DNA from: Schistosoma haematobium
Lineage: Eukaryota > Platyhelminthes > Trematoda > Strigeidida > Schistosomatidae
Length of the DNA: 64,000 bases
NCBI RefSeq assembly: GCF_000699445.3
Contig: NC_067202.1
Span: 15,591,924-15,655,923 of the forward strand
Reading direction: 5' to 3'
In this document: piece by piece, positions 14,284 through 26,600 of the stretch
How positions within the stretch are numbered: position 1 is the stretch's first letter
Layout: the number at the start of each line of letters is the position of its first letter
Position numbers and translations under genes: made by a program
Notes under the pieces: generated by a model
What the model saw: only the letters and a program-made list of their open reading frames with translations
Told to the model about the DNA's origin: nothing
The model's database searches: none

Positions 14284-14520
14284 TTTTAATTATGTCTTTT
14301 AGACATAAATTCTTTCGTAGAGATTCAATACAAATAGTCGTTTGTGACGATTAGATTCTAGTGAAATTTATGATGCTTTTATATCTAATTTTTACTTTAC
14401 AACTTGTTTTGTATTTCGCTTAATATTTTGTTTCCAAATCTTTTTTAAAATAAACTAGTTCGCTACTTTCAGGCGTTTATGTCGCACTAGCTGTCAGTTC
14501 AGTTCATTTCAATTCGTAGC

Positions 14521-14631
14521 ATGAAAAACGACCTGAGTATTTTTTACACGGAGGCTGCTTATTTAGTTTGTGTAGTCAAAGGACAAGTTTGTCGATTGAA
14601 AACTGGTTTGTATACTAACAAATTTACAAGC
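14521..14631 (+). CDS. NSUN5: NSUN5 exon 1
   Basis: 37 codons from ATG at 14521 to the donor gtaagt at 14632, phase 0. The peptide MKNDLSIFYTEAAYLVCVVK has the spacing of the NSUN5 N-terminus (Leu-Tyr-x-x-Ala-Ala, then a basic stretch). This exon was too short for open-frame detection and was found from its homology and its phase match to exon 2. Confidence 0.85.
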
Positions 14632-15618
14632 GTAAGTCTTCAAACAGCCTACAGTTTCCTGTTTTCCCCTTCTTCCCCGACGAATTTCAGATAATCTTTT
14701 TACGCATGTTTTACTCATACAATATTATCAGTTGAAGTACTCTAGTTACACAGTAAATTCTGTCTTTTTGGAAGTGTAATATTGATAAGAAACGCTTAAC
14801 TACGAATTAGAGTCACAAAAGTCAGTCGGTCAGTTACAACGTAGAAACAGGCACATATATGCATCGGTCAAAGTTGCTACATCTCCTTAGCACAACGAGA
14901 TGAACACCAAATTCATAAAAGTAGTTACTTTAATGGTAGTAATATATAGAAGAATGATTGTTTATAAGCATATGATACAGGGAAGAAGAATTTATTTATA
15001 GAAAGATATATATATATATATATATATATATTGTTAGCGGGACATGACCGGATTAAAGCATGCTCGATTCACGATTGCTTTGGTGCACGCTGATTGGCTA
15101 ATTCTTACCCAATCAGCACTAGTCGATAGTTGGAGAATATTCTAGAATCTTCTCATGTAAAAACTATAAATATACTGACGTTTTCTCTATTGTGCTTCTG
15201 ACTTGCTATTTGGAATATAATCTCTTTCCTGTTCAACCGTGTTCTGATTTGGGGACTTGTCGAGTGAATCGGTGTCCGAGAATACTAAGCAATAGGAATA
15301 GCTGGGTCATAACTGTAAGAAAACAGAGTTATAACAATAACCGTAAGAAGAAAGAGATTATAACAGTAAAGGAGACGGTCTCCACGCGCCAACCGGGCTG
15401 TCAGATGGACACCATTCACAGGCGCTATCCCGCTACCGCACCACGCGGGGACCTTTGCCTGCTGGGTTTCCCCTGGGCCGGTCCGCCCCTCCTTAGACGA
15501 CCTGGACAACCCACCCTCCGACAGGTCATCCATATCGGCGCCGTGCTTAGCGTGGACGCCCGATCAACATGAGCACCCATATGCCAGAACTCCTGGTCCC
15601 ACGAAATCCCGCATATAT

Positions 15619-15713
<95 letters not shown>

Positions 15714-18700
15714 TAATTTTAATCCCACGGTTTAAAAGAAGACAAAGAGTGCACACACCGACGCCATTGTGATTGATTCTGAGCCATGTCACCCAGAGTC
15801 TTCAACCATTGGTTACGATAGTCACGCAGACCCCAACCAAGTAGTCTGCATGTACCAATATGGCTCAAACCAGAAGTTAGTGACTTTGTGGACTGATGTC
15901 ACGTTTTGGTTTGACCATCCCTAACTTTTTTCCAACCATCGCCAACACTAATCATCAGTTTTACAAGAATCTCATCCGTCTAACACTGAAATAAGATTAC
16001 TTTACAATCAAACGATGTGTTAAATACAAGAAAATGTGTACTAAACTTGCCACTAAATAACGGACTATTACGTTTGTCGGTCCACTGTGTACTTCGAATT
16101 CATTCTATCGTCTAACTGGGTATCAACAACTGTATGTAATGTGTTCTTGAAATTTTTCTTTTAAATGTAATGTATAAAGAGAAATGCCAGGCCCAACTTG
16201 TCGTATTAGTAATCATAATCTCTTTATGTATACTGAGATTTATCACCTTTAATACATAAGGTGACTGATATCTTCAGCTTTCCACTTTTCCATAGACAAG
16301 CAAAACTAATTACACCAACCTTTCACTGTCACTTTGCATTTATAACTATGACATTTATACCATAGGATTTTACAGTATTCAGGTCACTCTTCGGTATCAC
16401 ATTTATGCTTCATCAAAAAAATTTCAACTTTACCAAAGAAGGCTTCATCTTAGTATGGTCAATACATACACAGTCGAAAACTTATTTAAACTTCACATAC
16501 CAGAGTTCACTGAGTGCCAAGTGACAAATTATCGAGTGCCTTGTGGTTGTACATATCTAACACCTTCTTACTATTAGCATATACTCTCACCACAAACGAG
16601 TTAAGTGTTTAACTTTTAATCTCGCAATAGCCTTTCACCAATAAGTCCAAATAGATATCACTGCTAACTACTATCTTGTGATTGAAGTGAATGTTGTCGT
16701 ATACTAATTGTTGTAGTATACTGAGATGAGAACTTTAAATTCCTTCACAAAAGTTAATCGATCTAGTTTGCTGATCATATTAGTTATTGAAATAAGGCAT
16801 TCTGATCTGCAAAGTCAAATGGAATCTTATAATTAGATAATATGAACAAAGTGAAAAATTTTCCAAAACATGCTTTGATGTTTCTTGAAAGTCCACCTGG
16901 GTTTAGTGCTTTACCTTGATGCAATTCAATAACAGGATTTTCAATTTTTGTAAATGTTATTTGGCTTATACTGATAACCTCTAAATCTTTGAACTAACAG
17001 TAGACATGTGAATCATCATTTCTAATTACTTTTTACTTCTCAAATTCACACATTTTGCAAATGATCCTATATAATCAGTGATGATTGTAATTCCTATTAA
17101 ATATGTAAATCATTTGCCAAGCGCTGGTACATGTACTTAATTTTAATCGATTTTGTTTGCATGTTAGGATTAGTGATAGTACTTGACTGCTAAACGAAAG
17201 TAGTTAGAGCGGAGTCATTTTATATGTGTATAAAGGTTACCTATTATCATGTTAAGTTTTTAAACTATAATGATGTCGGTAATCTTTTACATTAGGCAGG
17301 TATCACAGATTCAGTGTGGCTAAAGTCCTTTAAAATTTTGTGTTTATTTATTTATTTAAACACATAACCATTGGTACAAGGAAGCACCGAATAGATATGC
17401 ATCACATAAATCATTCGATTTGTGTGAGGGCTGGGATATTGCCAGGGTGCCCAAACCAAAACAGGTAGTGTTCTTAGGGGGCCACAGCTCAAGCCTTCGA
17501 CCTAAAGGTCTAATCCACAAGACAGTGGAGCAACTTTGAGAGATGCAGTCCCATGGTAGCCAGTGACCAACAATTGGTTCATATGCCACTTCTTCCTTCA
17601 GGATATTGGAGCCGATATGCACCATTGGTTTGGAATGAGGGTTTTCTAACTTCCCTAGGTGAACTCTCCGTGTCCATCAACCCGGTTAAAGCGCCTGATT
17701 TTCGCTTTTCGTCCTCTCAACTTCGTAAACAGCAGCCGTGGTGCGATAATGGAGTGAGTGGGACTTTCCTATCAGTGGCCATGTGATGAGAGCATTTGGT
17801 AAAGGAGAGCGGACTCTTCCTACTCTCGGCGATACCAGGGCATTTGGGGACAAAAAAAGTTGTCACATAGTTTCACTGAATATTGTCTACCTGTTTTTTG
17901 TGAAGACATCATTATAAATTTATCTCCTATTTTTATTCATATTAATAAGCTACTTTTGCACATTTCTAGAATTTACGAAAAATTTATGCATTAGCATCAA
18001 AAACTCTTAGTTCCTATGGGATATTACTTCAAACTCTTAAAAAAGCCAATCTTCAACCAACAACTAAAATTATTCATTTATCTTCAAAAAACAATCCTAA
18101 CAATAATAATGATGATAATGATTTACATGCTTGTGCTCATTGTTATTTGATTGTTTTAATTCATGATTTATTAAAAGAAAAGAAAATATCTCATCATTTT
18201 CTACTTTCACAAATTCATGAATTAACTAAAGATTCTTTAGCTGTAAAAAAACTTCGTCATGCTTATCAATCAGTTGATAAATCATTCAAATCACAAACTG
18301 AAAATCAAAGACAAAATAAGGGTTTGTCATCAATATTTACTCTTTTTTTAACATTGAACTTCATTTGTAGTCAACTATGTATTCAATGTTGTTTTTTAGA
18401 TACTGTCAATCTGAATTGTTAACATTCAATCAATTAATGATGAGTTTTAATTTCGTTTGACTAATTACAGTTTAGATAGTTGTGCATTACCATTCAGTCA
18501 GTCAGTCAGTCAGTAACAACGTAGAATCTCGTACGTACGTATATCAGTTCAAGTTGCTATACCACAATTAGCACAGAGATGCAGTGGTTGATTCAAATCC
18601 CGTAGTGCTAGAGATAGTAAAACTATAAGCAGTAATCGGAAATATTAGGGCTTGAAGATGTTGTTTAAAGAGTATAATCCAGTGAAATAAATTTGGAAAG

Positions 18701-21700
18701 AGGAAAAAAGGGGCATGAAGAATTCAGAAGATTAGAATTTGGGAAAACACAAAGAGTGGATGCACTTGCGCCATTGCAAACGATTTTGAGCCATGCCATT
18801 CAGGGTCTCTAACAATCGGTTGCTATCATCTCGTGGAACCCAACCAGGCAGTCTACACCTACCAACATGGCTCAGTCCACTTGTCAGTGACTTCATGGAC
18901 TTGTGCCATGTTTTGGCCTGGCCGCCCTTAGCTTTCTTCCAATCTACTCCTATACCACTGAACATAGCACGTCGAGGCAGTCGGTGGTTGGGCATACGTA
19001 ACACGTGCCCATGCATTACCATTAGCATACTTCAAACGAAAAATCTTTATATTCAATGCTCAAGTAAAAGCTTTGGTTGCTTTGTTATTGCCTCTTGAAG
19101 TTATATCGCATATTAATTTTGTTTAAAAGTTTGACGCCCCTAGGTAAAATAAGTGTTTCGTCCCTCAAGAACTCGATAAATCATTCCGAAGAGAGCATGT
19201 ACCTGTTAAGTAACCATTTGTTTATACACAAAAGTATTATTAGCTTAGGCAATTGGATAGTATAGAGGTAGCTTTCTGATAGAGTTTCGTTTTCTGAGCT
19301 GGTTGGGTTAGTTGTGGAGCTTTCATTGCTTTTTTGAATATCGCCGGTGCAAACTTCTGGTAGAAATGGAGCGAAGTGTCTGGATTTCTCCACATATGAC
19401 TTACAGCTTGTCCTGTCCAGTGCGATCTTGATTGATTGTTGTTGTCATCGTCCGCTTATTTATTGTGATTGGATCGCCTTTTGATCTGATTCTTGATCCT
19501 ATATTTGTCCATGGTTTTTCTGATTGGTTGATAAACTGGATCGATTTTGATGTGTTTGTTGATTTCTGATTGACCTAAGGGCTAAGCTTCTAAAAATTCT
19601 CTGATGTTTTTAGTGTTTCCTCTATCCAAGAAATTATTGTAATCGAATGTGTGTCCAAAATTGTCCACATATATTCATGTAAGCGAAGATATGTCATGGC
19701 GTTCGATCGCTAATTGTTGTTCATTCAGGTGAAGATGAAAGGAGTGTCCACTTTGTTCTATGTAGTGTTTTTCGTAATTGGAACAGTTCATTTTGTAGAT
19801 GATGTTCTGATTTTCCTTGTTTGCTATTTTATCGTTTGGTTTGCATAAGATTGATTGGAGTGATTTTGCTGGTTTCTATACTACATCTATCCCAAACGGC
19901 GTCAATAATCTCACAATTTCTCATGTCTTTTATATATCGTACGATGATCCTTTTGTTGGTTTCTGTATCCGACTTCGTTCCTTCTAATGAGTAGGGTTGG
20001 TATTTTTTCGTCGAATTTGTGTGGGTAGCCGTTTTTTAAAGATAATCTTTAGATGTTTTCTTCATTTCTTCGCGTTGTAAATGTGCTGTAGTATGTTTTC
20101 ATCCATCTAAATAAAGTTTATACGCGGTTGATTTTGTAAGTTCTTGGGTTGTTGCCACTGTAGTTGGGAAGTTAATCTGAGTGGGTTGGCTTCTGATGTA
20201 CTCGAGTCTTCGGTTTTCCTGTGTCGATTCTGGTGATCAGTACATCCAAGAATGATAGTTCGTTTTTCGAATCCTTTTCCATTGTGAATTTTATGTCATC
20301 GAAGACGTTGTTGATCAGATCGTAAATGTTTTCCAGCTTGTCCTTTTTGATGATGACGAATGTGTCATCCACAAAACGAGGCCACATTTTCAGCTTGACC
20401 AATCGTAAAATCGAGGCTTGTAGTCCGTGCATCACTGCTTCTACTTCGTTGAAAGTTTGACGTTCAAACCATCCAGTTCTAGAAACAAAGCTCCAGCAAA
20501 ACTTTGTTGATTTATAACTGTCTGGAAATCGAATACAACATTTTACACTCTATTGACAATAATAGTTTGCATTGATTTGGGATTCGTATGGGTGAAACAC
20601 CAATGCAATCAATAGAAATATTGGTACTCGAGTTCTGACTTCGGTGTACGTCATAGAGTGTGAATATACATAAAGTACTTCTAGTTTAGGTATAATAAGT
20701 GTAGTTCATAGTTAAGTCAGACTAGCATAATACTCTTCTATCTTAGTATAGACCACCACATGTAAAATTAACCATCAGTTCTATTCTAAAGCTTAGTTAA
20801 ATGACATTGTCGAATATAAATTTTTCTTTACTGAATTGTCTTCATTTTGTTTGGTCAAATTACTGTCATATTTTAAACCACATAAATTAGTTGTCACATC
20901 CTGACCTTTACCGGTATGAGCCACACTTTGGGTATGAGGGCTAACAGTACTGCTACTCGGTTGCCCAGAACACAGTAGGTGGAGCGGAGTTCGAACCTCA
21001 AACTTACTAGCTTAAAGTTGAACATCTTAACTGTTAAATCACTGCTTTACCGACTTTTATCAGTCAGTGCTGACTAGTTTGAAGATAGAAGTCTTGAAAA
21101 TGTTCAAATTTTATTTAGTTATTATTTTAATATGTGGTTATATATTCCAACTTTTGATTTGTTTACGCTAAATTAATTGAAATCATTCATGCTAAGTTTG
21201 TAATATTCACAATATAATTGTGCTTTCAGGATTACTTCCATGTTATGCTCGTGTCAATTTCTTGAAAACTACACTAGCTGATGTTATTGAAAAGCTTGAA
21301 ACTTGTGGACTTAAACATGTGGAATATAATCGATCAGAAACTTCTTATCGAAAGTAAACATATTTCTCTCTCTTTATTTTTCTCTTAAACAGTCAGTAAG
21401 GAATGTAAATGATTAATTTCTTTTTCATTATTTTCATAGTTATTATTTTAGGTGTTTATTTTCTATTCTGTGAGATGACTATCGTTACTCAGTTGTGGTT
21501 TAATCTCTTTAGATATTCAACGTTCTATATCTGTCTTGTATATGGTTATAGGATAAGAGCAGGTTGTTCATTTCATTCTGTATTTAAATTACAGTCATCT
21601 TATAAATGATGAAGTGATTATTGAAATTAAGGCGTAATGATCACTCTTGGTTGGTATATGAGCTTCCTGTGTGGATTACCTCGATATAACCTTTGTGACA

Positions 21701-24700
21701 CAAGTTGATATAGATTAGATACATCTAACTAACGAGTCCCTAATAGGACAAAATGCTCGCCTTAGATTCCACTGCTAGTCACATAACGTTCATATTGGGA
21801 ATGGGATAATCCAAACCATTTCATAGTGAATTAAGCGAGAAAGAAGCTTTATGGACTAAAACCAAATCGAACAATCTGTGTATACTCATCCATACATATA
21901 TTCCCAGTCACTACTTAATAAATTTGTAATAGTTTTAACTGACTCGGGTTCTCATATGATGATGAAATGATCGTGGAAATACTCTTACGTTAGATCATAA
22001 GGGAATCCGAGATGATCTTGTGAATACCAATAATGTGGGATATTACAAGCTCTAATTGCTCAGGAGGGAGCTTAGAAAACCATTTTAAACAAGAAAAACA
22101 TTTTATCAAGGAATATGACAGACTAAAGAAAATATAGTTTTAAGTCTTGTAGTAAAGCATTAATAATATATGTTCTAAAAACGATACGAACATAGTACTT
22201 AAATTAGTGAATAGGTGATAGAGTATTACTCGAAATGGTAGTCTGCTTTTTATTTGCTAAGCATAGAATACACAAATATGTTGGATGTAAAGAATTCGCC
22301 TAGGGAAAAATTCCGGGTCCAAACCAATCGTGTAAACAAGCTTCAAAATCCTGAGGAAAAAAAAGGAATATGAACATATTTTTGATCATCTCTTACCCAT
22401 GGGATGTTGCTCCACTGCTTTGTGAAGTATACCTATGGTTCAGAGCCTTGGAGAGTGAGACTTCCTAAGGAAATTACCTGATTCGCTGTAGCGGTCTGGT
22501 TGACATCCCAGTTCATGTACAGATATTATAACGATTACCATTAAAGATAATATCCTCACATGTGAATATTAAGTAAAATTCTCAAGAATTGTTACTATTT
22601 CATTGTTTTCCTATTCAGATTTCGTAAAAAAGTTTATAAACTTGATCGTGGTGAATTCATGTTGGATTATCATCTCCCACATCTACTGTTAGTATTTCCC
22701 TCTGGTACTGCTTTACATGATTTAGAATTGTACAAATCTAGATCTCTACTTATTCAAGACAAGGTAAAGTTTCATAGATTATTGAACAAATATTTCTTAT
22801 TATTCTAGGAAGTACTTGAAACAAGAAGTTATAAATAAAAGAAATCAGATTCTGTGATTAGTATTGTTAAGAATGGAATGCAATAGTGAGTGCGGTTAAT
22901 CTACTAGGTATTATTTGGTTTACAAGATTGCGCGACCAACTTCCATTGTACTGAGGTTGATACCTGTCTCTACCCGACATGGATTAGCTCCAATGGTCAC
23001 GGCTTCCCATCAGAACTCAGAGAATTTTCTCACAAGACAGGTGTCTACCTCAGTACAATGGAAGATGGTCGGGCAGCTTCGTGGATTGGTTGGAGTTAGA
23101 CATTAACACAATTGGATGCCGGCTCAGTGGTCCAGTAGGTTAAGCGTTCGCGTGCGAGACTGAAGGCCCTGGGTTCGAGTCCCGCGGGCGGGATTGTGGA
23201 TGCGCACTGCCACTGAGGAGTCCCACGACAGAACGAAATGACCGTCCAGTGCTTTCCAATGGTGGTCTAACATCGATCGGTTCATGATCTCAATCAAAAA
23301 TTTGATAATCGCCACAACCCCTAAACTGATAGATGATCATGTTGTATTTGTATTCAAAAATTACTTTTTTTTTACCAAGATGTTACTATTTGTGCTATTC
23401 ATTTATTATTTTCTGAGTGTGTTATTTGTAACTGTTTCTTTAAAGGCCAGTTGTTTCAGTCCGGAGATTCTCCAACCAGATCCAAATTCAGATGTTTTAG
23501 ATGCTTGTGCTGCTCCAGGAAATAAAACATTACAATTAGTTTCTATGTTGTCCAATAAATCAACCATTTTCGCCGTAGATCGTGATCCAAACAGGTTAGC
23601 TCTCTCTGTTTCTTTTTTCTACGCTATTAAATACTAATAATTGCAATCCATATAAAAGTAGAAGTAGCCTTCGGTTCACTTACTATGGGGGAATTTTAAA
23701 GAACTGTTCATTAATTGACTTGAGGACAGCTATTTTGTTTTTGATTTACTATTGCATAACGGCAACATTTCAAATATTAATCAGGGCGATGAACCTTCTG
23801 ACTGAACGTTCGAATGGGTTTTTTAAGCTCTTTTAATAACTCACGGCTAAATCTACTCGACACACGAGCAAAGGCGCAAAATGTGTAAGGAACGCTTTAC
23901 TCCAAGGTTAGTTCACGTACAAAAACTCGATTGTATTTATAGCATTTCAGATGGCTTTGGACTTCTGGAAGGTTCTGGAACCCTACTAAACATAATCACA
24001 GTATAAGTAATCATCCAGCCAGTGGTGTGACACGTGACTCTTCACTTTCTAAATGTTTCTGTGGAACTTCAATTCAATGTTGATTGAACAAAATGTTTCT
24101 CAGAGTTTTCAGGGCCTCTCTGGGCTTTTTTCGAGGAATACTCTGGACATCTCGAACAAGATTCAGTAAGGGGTTGTAGAGACCGTTGAGTTTCATTGAA
24201 ACCATGAGGTAATCTAAGTTAGATCACCACTTAAAACCTGGAAGCACTGGACGGCGATTTCTTCCCTGGTCTTGACTCCTCAGCAGTACGTATCCGTTAC
24301 CCTGTACGCACGAATCAAACCTAGGATTTTCCGTCTTGCTCGTGAGTCCTCAAGCTCTAGACCACTGAATCGGCATTAAACGATGTTGATCTCTAGTCTC
24401 AATCAATTCACGACATTGCGTGACCATCATTTATTGTCTTCAGTGGGTAACTGCCTCACATTCGACAGAGTATAGATTGCATTTGCTTCATTGATTTCGA
24501 AATGTTTTCACAAATGTCATCCTAGTGATTTCCTCACACGAGCATAATTCAGCAAAGATTAATCCTTAGATATCAGCTTCGATTTGTTGGGATAAAATGC
24601 TGATCAAACACCATTGGATTTCTTTTCAAGGATCCATATATTTGTCTTTTATCATGTTTATTCAATGTGTACTTTTTTCTTTGTTAACCCTCAGAATCAA

Positions 24701-26553
24701 ATCGTTTTATAAACTTATTAGTAAACAATTCTTAGTATAGATTAAATGTTATAATTTTTCTTTAGATTCCGACGTTTTACTGAAAATCTAATTGTCAATG
24801 GAGTAGAACGATTGTCAATAATGGATTGGTCTAATTCTAATAAACAAAATAATAAACATAGAAAATCTGTTCAAAGTTCACAACCATCCGTTGAAGCGTA
24901 TTGTTCAGATTTCTTATCTATAGATCCATATAATCCAAAATTTTCCAATGTTCAATCAATTCTTCTTGATCCTTCTTGTAGTGGTTCTGGTTTATCAATT
25001 CGTCAACCAGATGGTGGTGAACAATATGAAAAATGCACATATAAAGATAGTAATAATTATACAGATGAATATAATGAAGAATATACATCTCGTTTAAAAC
25101 GATTATCGAATCTTCAAGCTATGTTATTAAAACATGCATTAAAGTTTCCAAATGTTCAACGTGTTGTCTATTCAACTTGTTCAATACACCCTGAAGTAAG
25201 AATTCTTCTAATATAATCTAATTAAAACGAAAACAGAGAGCACGGAACAACAAAAAAGTAATTACCAAAATATATGAATCAGGTCTACCTAAATGCGTGT
25301 GTTATGTGACAAAGTGATATACTGTTTGTGTTATTCAAATTAGTTAAAGTTGCTAGGGGCGGTGTTGACATATTGACAGCAAGTGGGTGGTTTTACTAAG
25401 GGAATTCACTAATAAAGATGGCTAAACATTTAAGGTTCCTAAAATATCACTTGTGGAATGAGATACACTTAAAGGCGCTAGACCATTCAATGCATTTTCA
25501 GAAGAACAGTATGCATCGATGCAGCGAACAAATAATGGGAGTGATTTTATCGTGCGGATAGATTGTGGTAGGTTATTCCAGAGTCTAGAAAATTTACAGG
25601 TGAAGTAATTCATATAAAGAGATGAATCAGAATGAGTTTGTTTCACTAGTGCCAAGGAATTACGGATGTCATAATGAGAGGTTTCTGCATATTGAATCGC
25701 GTGATCGGATGTAAACGATAGTTTATGAAGTAGTTTGAAGAAAAAGATAAGATTTAGTTTGAGTCTCCTCCTCCATAAAGGGTCTAGCCCAAGTTTATTA
25801 TATCTGGAATTATAAGTTAAGGTACAATCAGCTCCAAGAATACGAGGTGTAAATTGTCTCTGTACTGATTCCAGCCTTAATTTATCCTTTATGAGCGCAC
25901 TGCTAAGAATAAACGTGCAATATTCTAGAAGAGGTCGAGCACAAACTTTGTACATTAGAATACGTGACTCAGTGTTGTAAAGATTCCGAGTTATGTAACC
26001 TATTAGACGTTGAGACTTAGAGGTCTGTCCCCCTGAATGCCCTGGTACGGCCGAGAGTGGGGAGAGTCCGCTCTCCCTCTCGAAATACTCTCACACGGCC
26101 ACGCGTATACAGCCTCTGTCAGGGAAGTCCTACTCATTGCCTTCTCGTGGCGGGGGTGTTGTTTACGAAAATGAGATGACGAAAAGCGAATGTCCGGCGC
26201 TTTAACCGGATTCCAAATCAATGGTGCACATGGCCTCCAGTATCCTGCGGGAACAAATGGCGTATGAACCAATCGTTGGTCACCGGCTACCATGGGACTG
26301 CATCTCCTTACGATGCTCCACTGCCTTGTGGGTTAGACCTTTAGGTCAAAGGCTCGGGGTGTGGCCCCCTAAGATAACCACCTGCTTCGGTTTGGGCACC
26401 CGGGCAGTATCACAGCCCACACACAAATTGATGAACTCTTTATGCCTATGGAAATTACCTTTCTCGCTTTGAAAAACAAACAATTGATTCAGATTATTAT
26501 CATTACAATTATTGTCATTATTAATACTATTATTATTATTACTACTATTATTG

Positions 26554-26600
<47 letters not shown>

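Larger units (their letters stand above)
14815..15965 (-). mobile_element. RTE family (TGAC-tail) 3' end, split by a later insertion
   Basis: 14815-15007 begins with gtcagtcggtcag and continues like the other minus-strand 3' ends at 18.5 and 47.6 kb. 15676-15965 carries on with the same family's next part (attttaatccc, gattctgagccatgtcaccc), which reads on the minus strand as the RTE C-terminus. Between them lie TA repeats, an LTR-like block and a GC-rich block, so these entered an older RTE 3' copy at its microsatellite. Confidence 0.75.

Noticed and set aside
15192..15572. 126-codon frame across LTR and GC-rich block
   Set aside because: No domain, spans an inferred element boundary, and includes LTR sequence; not called as a gene.
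16000..17300. CRISPR, operon or bacterial features
   Set aside because: Nothing of the kind is present; spliced genes and retrotransposons identify eukaryotic nuclear DNA.
17356..17625. Frames such as MVHIGSNILKEEVAYEPIVG that recur at 13.8, 17.4, 26.2 and 55.0 kb
   Set aside because: They come from element A, are not preserved across copies and have no domain; treated as repeat sequence.
19080..19200. Possible hammerhead at the Penelope-like element's 3' side (gggacgaaacacttatttt on the minus strand)
   Set aside because: GAAA and one stem can be seen, but the upstream core (ttatcgag) departs too far from CUGANGA to call.
23128..23182. Apparent tRNA gene (boxes A and B)
   Set aside because: The segment does not close into a cloverleaf with an acceptor stem that I can draw, and is part of a dispersed SINE; likewise at 32.8, 35.3 and 45.8 kb.
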